The notes beneath the pieces were generated by a model. That model worked only from the letters and a program-made list of their open reading frames with translations, was not told the DNA's origin and ran no database searches. Both the position numbers and the translations under genes were made by a program. From Zonotrichia leucophrys gambelii (Eukaryota > Chordata > Aves > Passeriformes > Passerellidae): a stretch of DNA of 64,000 nt. The DNA is taken from assembly GCF_028769735.1 (NCBI RefSeq), contig NC_088178.1, forward strand, positions 930,001-994,000. The letters run 5' to 3'. This document shows positions 58,877 through 64,000 of this stretch, in pieces (position 1 is the stretch's first letter; the number at the start of each line of letters is the position of its first letter).

Positions 58877-61800
58877 GTCAGTCTGCTGTTCTGAGCCCCT
58901 GGGGGCAGAGGACATGGAGCCTAAGGACGTGAAAGGCTGCTCTCAAAGATGTCACTGGTTTTTTCTTTCTTTCTCTGAAATGCTGCTTGCTTGTTGCAGG
59001 GCTTTGTCCACTCCTTTGTGCAGGGAATAGTATTTAAGTAGAGGAAGCCTTTCACTTATGGCAGTTGAGTTCATAGTTGATGAGAGTTCTGCCTCCCTCT
59101 TTCAGCACCATCCTTTGCTTCCCAGAAGATGACAGCTTCTTCTGTACTAGCCATGGAATCCACATTTGGGAAAACACGAGTGTGATTTACCTCCCTCTCT
59201 CCCAAGTCAGATTATATCATGTGCACTTGGGAAACAAGAGATGGGCAGAGCACTGCTGCTGTGCATTCTGATTTCTGTTACATCAGAAGGCTCAATTGCA
59301 TTTTATGTCAGAAGTTGCCTTTTATGTCAGAAGGCTAAGCCTGAAATGCAGTACCAGTTGTGGAAGAATTCCGCTCAGAGTTTGAGTGGAAATGATTTGA
59401 AGTGATTTGTCAGGTACCACACAGAAATTATGGCAGAGCTGTGGCCAGAACTCAGGTGATTTTTTAACGCCTGATGAGTTACATATTCAGAAGCGTCAGG
59501 TTTAATGATAGGATTTTCTTATCTCCAGACCTCCAGGGGTGATGTAGATATGTTCTTATCTTCATTTTTACATCTGGTCAAATAAGAGGGTTCAGAGCTG
59601 TTTGTTCTAATTCTCAGTAAGCAGCTACACTTGGTTGCTTTCAGTTCATGGTCCCTGATACACTGCTCATGATACAGATTCAGGCATGAAATGCCTTGGC
59701 TTTAGCTCTTCCATTGGGAAGATTTCTAATTCCTGGAGCTGTATTACTCCCAATAATGTGCAGTGAGGTTGGTTACATTTATGTGCAAAATTTCTCATTT
59801 TGAATCATTCCAATAATCAAATTACTAAGGCAAATTTGACTTTACTGCACAGAATGTAGCAAATTAGCCTAAAAATAGCCTGGTTTTTCTCACATGTGGT
59901 CTCCACCATTCCCAAAGTTCCTGAAGGGGCATTGAATTTGTTGAAAGAAGGAGAATGCAGTAGTTCTGACCAGGAGAGAAATAATTACTGTGGTCAGAAT
60001 TTTCCTTTTGACTACTTCATGTGACAAACTAAGCAAAAAGAAGGAAAAGCTCAAATCTTCTCCAAACGTGGAAACTGTTTTAGTCTTTCTCAGGCTGGGG
60101 TGTGTTCAGATTGCTTTCATTCACTGAGGCTGCAGAGCTTATCAGGCCTGGGTGGGTCTGGGCAGTGTAGGGAAGGACAATGTGGAGAGCTGTGCCTTGA
60201 AAAGCAAATTCTGAATTTGGCACCAAAACTACATAAATCAGTACAGAAACTCTAGGTATCCCACCTGAGGAGAGAAGAAAAAAAAAATTGCTTCCATGAA
60301 GGCAAATGATGTAAAGGAGCATCTTCAGGCTGAAAGCAACCAAATGCATGTTACTGAAGCAGCAGTTCTAAGTAAAATCCTTGGTTAAATATTTGACTGA
60401 AAATGGAAGAGGGGATGCTGTATTAAGGCTGTTTTCCATCCAGTCTGAAGGATTCTCATATTCAATATTAAAATGGTTTTTTCCTAGTTGAACTCTTGTC
60501 TGCAAAGAGAGAAATCATGTTTTGGTGAGGTATGTTCAGTTAGGAGATACAGAAACATTCCTGATCTCCGAGTGGCTCAGTTGAGCTGCAGTAGCAGGCA
60601 AGGTAATGACTGTTGAATGAACGTGTGCTAAGCATTATATTTAATATTGACAGCCTTCTGTAAGACTGAAATGTGGAGTTCTTCCTGGGGGCAGGTCAGT
60701 TACTGGACAATGAGTTGGAGTTTGTTCTTGCTCTGCTCCTCCCATGGTGTGAGTGCTGTGTTTGTGTTGTTCCCTGAACGGGAATCGCCGGCTGCCGACG
60801 TGATTGAAAACTGCAAAATGTTTGGCCAAATGCTGTACAGATAGCTCTATTTACTGCTTGCTTTTTGTCTTTTCTTTCCCTTCTGGCATTATTCCACTTC
60901 TCCTTCCCAGTGGTAGATCATGGCTTTTCTTTTCTTGGGTTGTTTCAGGTCTTTCCTCTTTTATTTGTCTCTGCCCTCTTTTTTTTTCCCCCCCTCTGCC
61001 ACCATTTCTCCCCTTATCAGTTTGTTTTTCCTCCTTCCCTAACATCTTTTTATATCCATCTCTCTAACTAGCTTCCCTTCCCTCTCCCCACCCACTTCCA
61101 CACCCATTCATCCAAGCATACGTTCGCAGAACTTGGAAATGTTAGCCGTCACCTGGTATGTTTGACCACAGAAATAACCACAAACCTGTATGAAAAATGG
61201 GGAGCCTCTTATCCACTTGTAATACTCAGGTGAGAACCACTCTTCAGCTGTTGAAATTCCCTGCAGCTTGGTTTGTATCAGTCTCCAGTTGGTGTCTTGA
61301 AATTTCAAGTTCTGCCTTCCTGATTTTCAGCTGCTGGAAGGCAGCGTGAGCTGTTGCTCCAAAACCTCAGCTCTGAAAACAATTTATTTGAAATTGTCCC
61401 AGTTTTATATAGCTCTGCTCCATCAAGGAGAGCAGGGCTCTTGAGGAGGGACTTGTTTGTTGCTCCTAGCCTCTTGAACCCTCTAGCCCCTTTTGTGGAT
61501 AGGTTCTGCCCCTGTCTGTTGCTCAGGATGTTTCCCAGCTGAAGCAGAATGAAACATTGCTGCCAAATTGCTGCTTGTTTCATTGCTCCTGACCAAGAGG
61601 TTGCATGCAGCCTTCAGTAAATTTGCACTTGGTGCTGGATTGCAGTTACTGAAAAGCTTCCCAGTGAAGGAGGCAAGAGACTTTCTAATAAGCAGGGCTG
61701 CAGAAGCTCTGACATGAGCCAGGGGAGTTCCCCTGGGAAGGTTTCAGCAACATCTTTGCAGTAATTGCTCATTTTAACAAGGTCAGCCCCACTCTGTCCC

Positions 61801-62154
61801 CCTGTTGCTGTGCAGAGGAAATAGTGGCAGGAGTGTGCCTTCAGACAGTTTATACTGATGCAAGTAAATATTTCTGATGGAGATTTACATGTTTCCTCTC
61901 ATGGCTACTGTTCCAAATAACCTGAAGGTGACCACTTCCAGTGCCAGGGTTCTCCGTGCATGCTGCTGTTCTGTAATGCTGTGAACAGTGGAGAGTGCTG
62001 TGTTCCAGGGCTGGAAGTGCAGTTGAGGTGCCCAGTTACCCTTTGTGCTCTCTGCCACTTTGCTGATTCTTGATACAATTCTTTCTGTACCTGCATTATA
62101 TTCACTGCAGCATCCTACCAGTGGACCCCTTCCTTACTCGTGGCTTTTCCTCAG
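58877..62154 (+). other. NOTCH2: NOTCH2 intron 10
   Basis: 3.3 kb. A long pyrimidine-rich tract runs from about 60850 to 61100. No gene or mobile element recognised. Confidence 0.75.
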
Positions 62155-62388
62155 GTTTTACTGGCACTCTGTGTGAGGAGAACATCAACAACTGTGACCC
62201 TGACCCCTGCCACCACGGGGAATGCCAGGATGGCATAGATTCATACACTTGCATCTGCAACCCTGGCTACATGGGTGGCATATGCAGCGAGCAGATTGAT
62301 GAGTGCCACAGCAATCCTTGCCTCAACCAAGGGCGCTGCATCGACCTGGTCAATGGCTACCAGTGCAACTGCCTGCTGGGCACCTCAG
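62155..62388 (+). CDS. NOTCH2: NOTCH2 exon 11: end of EGF14, EGF15, most of EGF16
   Basis: The acceptor TTTTCCTCAG leads into [17 protein letters not shown]15 has [11 protein letters not shown] and [15 protein letters not shown]16 opens [16 protein letters not shown] with an O-glucose motif. The exon is 234 nt and ends at the donor TCAG|GTATGG, phase 1. The short C-HHGE-C spacing of EGF15 is the usual NOTCH2 form. Confidence 0.97.
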
Positions 62389-62878
62389 GTATGGAAAACA
62401 CCACTGCAAGGCTGGGATTCAAGCAGAACTCAAGCATCTGGTTAGTTCTTGCCTGTGCTCTGGTGTGGGCTAGGTTGAGAGTATCATTTTCATGTTGGTT
62501 TGCCATGCTGAACTTTGGTGTGTTTGTGTGGATTGCCTAACCCTCACTGGTGCTGCAACTGATCTTGGGAGAATTTGCCTCTTCTTTACTCCAAAAAAAA
62601 TCAGGCCTGCAGAAAAATTAGGCATAGTGTTCAAAGTGTTTATTCCTCTGTTAAAATATTTAATACAAGCTCAGGGTCATATTCAGTCAGCACCCAGTGG
62701 CTCGAGTGGCATTCCTTGGTGTTGCAGCGCTTCTGCATCATCACCTGTTTAAGTTGCCCCAACGTGACTTTGAAGCAGGTGGGATTCTTAATTAGGCTAT
62801 TTTGGGAAAATAGTTTTGTTGCCTTCTTTGTAAGATTTACCCTCCTTATTCCTCTAACTCCTTTTTTTTAAAATCCAG
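62389..62878 (+). other. NOTCH2: NOTCH2 intron 11
   Basis: 490 bp, ordinary; ends in a T-rich tract (CTTTTTTTTA) before AAATCCAG. Confidence 0.85.
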
Positions 62879-62989
62879 GAATAAACTGTGAGAATAACTT
62901 TGACGACTGTGCCAGTAACCCGTGCATTCATGGCACCTGCATCGATGGCATCAATCGCTACAACTGTGCCTGTGAGCCTGGATTTACAG
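62879..62989 (+). CDS. NOTCH2: NOTCH2 exon 12: end of EGF16 and most of EGF17
   Basis: The acceptor AAATCCAG is followed by [16 protein letters not shown], then CIHGTC, and the exon ends GFTG at the donor ACAG|GTAAAG, 111 nt, phase 1. CASNPC fits the O-glucose motif. This is the last exon in the window; about 1 kb of intron 12 follows without another recognisable EGF exon, so the gene continues past the window end. Confidence 0.96.
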
Positions 62990-64000
62990 GTAAAGTCAGC
63001 TACCCAGGGGCTCTCAATTGTTTGGAAGATGGTTATCCAAATAGCCAGGGAAGTGCTCTTTGCACACTCACTGCAAGGGATTCAGTTGGTGTCTCAGTAA
63101 ATCCCTCTAATCTTTGGATCTTAGCGTCTTACATTACAGCCAGTTCTACCAAACAGAAAAATGGCCTAATCTGTGCTGTGAAATGCCATTCTTGTTAGGT
63201 AATTAAGTCCAATTCATGGTTCTTGGGTTTATAACAAATAAACCCACGTGACTTTGGTTTATTATTTACAGCCTCTTTCCAGGGACAGAGAGATTGTGGC
63301 CAATATGGAGAGGTGTTTGATTAGACTCTGCCTAGAGCTTTGACCATGAACAGTAATTCTATTTCTGTGAAATCAGAGCATTAACTTGGTGTTCTCATGA
63401 GTTGCTTCCCACACTGAAGTTTTTCAGTACTTCTCTGTCATAGCATGGTCTGTTCTGTTTTCTTTTTATACTACAAAATTTCTCTGGTACAGTCAAAGTG
63501 GGGCTGAAAAAAGAAGTGGTTAGACACCTCTGGATCCATGTTTAGAGCTCTGAGTCAACATCAGGACTGTTTCTGATGACTAAAGCACATCTCACCACTG
63601 TCTGTAAGGGCATTCGTGTTTTGAGCTGTGTAGGGTAATACAAAATAATCATTGTGAGTCAGTTGGTACTGTTTATTACAGCTTTCTCATCACGTTTGTT
63701 GCTGTTTATTACTGAATGATTCTAGTTAGAATAGATCTGAAATGCATTAGAGCTCTAAATGTTTTGCTTTTCTCTTGGGGTCTTTCTAAATTCCTGATGC
63801 TCCTTCCTTCCCTCCTCTGGCTCTGGCATGGTGGAACTCTCTAGTTCCCAGAATAAGATGAGGGATGATGCTGATCACTCGTGCCTACCGCTCTCCTAGG
63901 TTGCTGGCATTCCATATTTGTTATCCTGCTGGATCTCTTACTGTTACACTGTTAAAATAATTCAGTAATGTGATGAATTGGCATAGTCCAGTCTTTAAGG
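62990..64000 (+). other. NOTCH2: NOTCH2 intron 12, incomplete
   Basis: No EGF-coding exon appears in the last kilobase, so exon 13 lies beyond the window. TTCCCACA near 63407 is a single reverse-strand RBPJ-type core, probably chance. Confidence 0.8.

Larger units (their letters stand above)
7691..62989 (+). other. NOTCH2: NOTCH2 gene, 5' part (exons 1-12 of a longer gene)
   Basis: Twelve exons joined by GT-AG introns give one uninterrupted frame: a signal peptide and then consecutive six-cysteine EGF modules, 1-16 complete and 17 cut at the exon 12 donor. Exon sizes are 82, 82, 260, 339, 123, 234, 156, 189, 114, 114, 234 and 111 nt; from exon 3 on these equal the vertebrate NOTCH2 sizes as I remember them. 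Many stretches are diagnostic of NOTCH2 rather than NOTCH1 or NOTCH3, such as [12 protein letters not shown] and CDTNPVNG in EGF10 and CDPDPCHHG in EGF15. The family is a single-pass receptor that binds Delta/Jagged ligands through EGF8-12, is cleaved by ADAM and gamma-secretase, and signals through RBPJ. The later EGF repeats, LNR, membrane and intracellular regions lie outside the window. Introns are 11.1, 9.5, 0.65, 9.2, 14.3, 1.2, 1.4, 1.1, 1.1, 3.3 and 0.5 kb, then an incomplete intron 12. Confidence 0.97.

Noticed and set aside
63000..64000. NOTCH2 exon 13
   Set aside because: No six-cysteine EGF coding stretch with splice sites is present; the exon must lie further on.

Overview
The window is vertebrate nuclear DNA, almost certainly from a bird and probably a songbird. 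It carries the 5' part of one gene, NOTCH2, on the + strand: twelve coding exons between 7691 and 62989 in canonical GT-AG introns. Bird origin rests on a CR1 LINE tail at 55899-56250 with the 8-bp terminal repeat typical of avian CR1. The songbird call rests on LTR types I recognise from passerine genomes; no database search was possible.

Layout. 1-6839 is GC-rich intergenic DNA with no convincing gene; it holds one solo LTR (3866-4249) with a perfect 6-bp target-site duplication. 6840-7530 is a C-rich short tandem array that runs up to the CpG-island promoter (7535-8225) and exon 1 (7691-7772). Intron 1 (11.1 kb) contains a ~1.9-kb array of ~51-bp units. Intron 2 is 9.5 kb and plain. Exons 3 and 4 are close together. 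Intron 4 (9.2 kb) holds a tandem LTR pair with an AT-rich expansion and a 1.4-kb array of 50-bp units. Exon 5 lies between an antisense LTR and a sense LTR, exon 6 likewise. Introns 6-12 are mostly short, and the window ends inside intron 12.

The twelve exons total 2038 nt, encoding residues 1 to 680 (last codon split): a signal peptide followed by EGF repeats 1-16 and most of EGF17. This includes the ligand-binding EGF8-12. No stop or frameshift breaks the reading frame across the joined exons, so the gene looks functional as far as it can be seen. The transmembrane and intracellular parts lie beyond the window.

The unusual content is non-coding: LTRs crowded against exons 4, 5 and 6, palindromic AT-rich expansions inside two unrelated LTRs, three large minisatellites (one within ~160 bp of the start codon), and two perfect CGTGGGAA sites (the RBPJ/CSL core) flanking the promoter. 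I found no evidence of a new protein-coding system.
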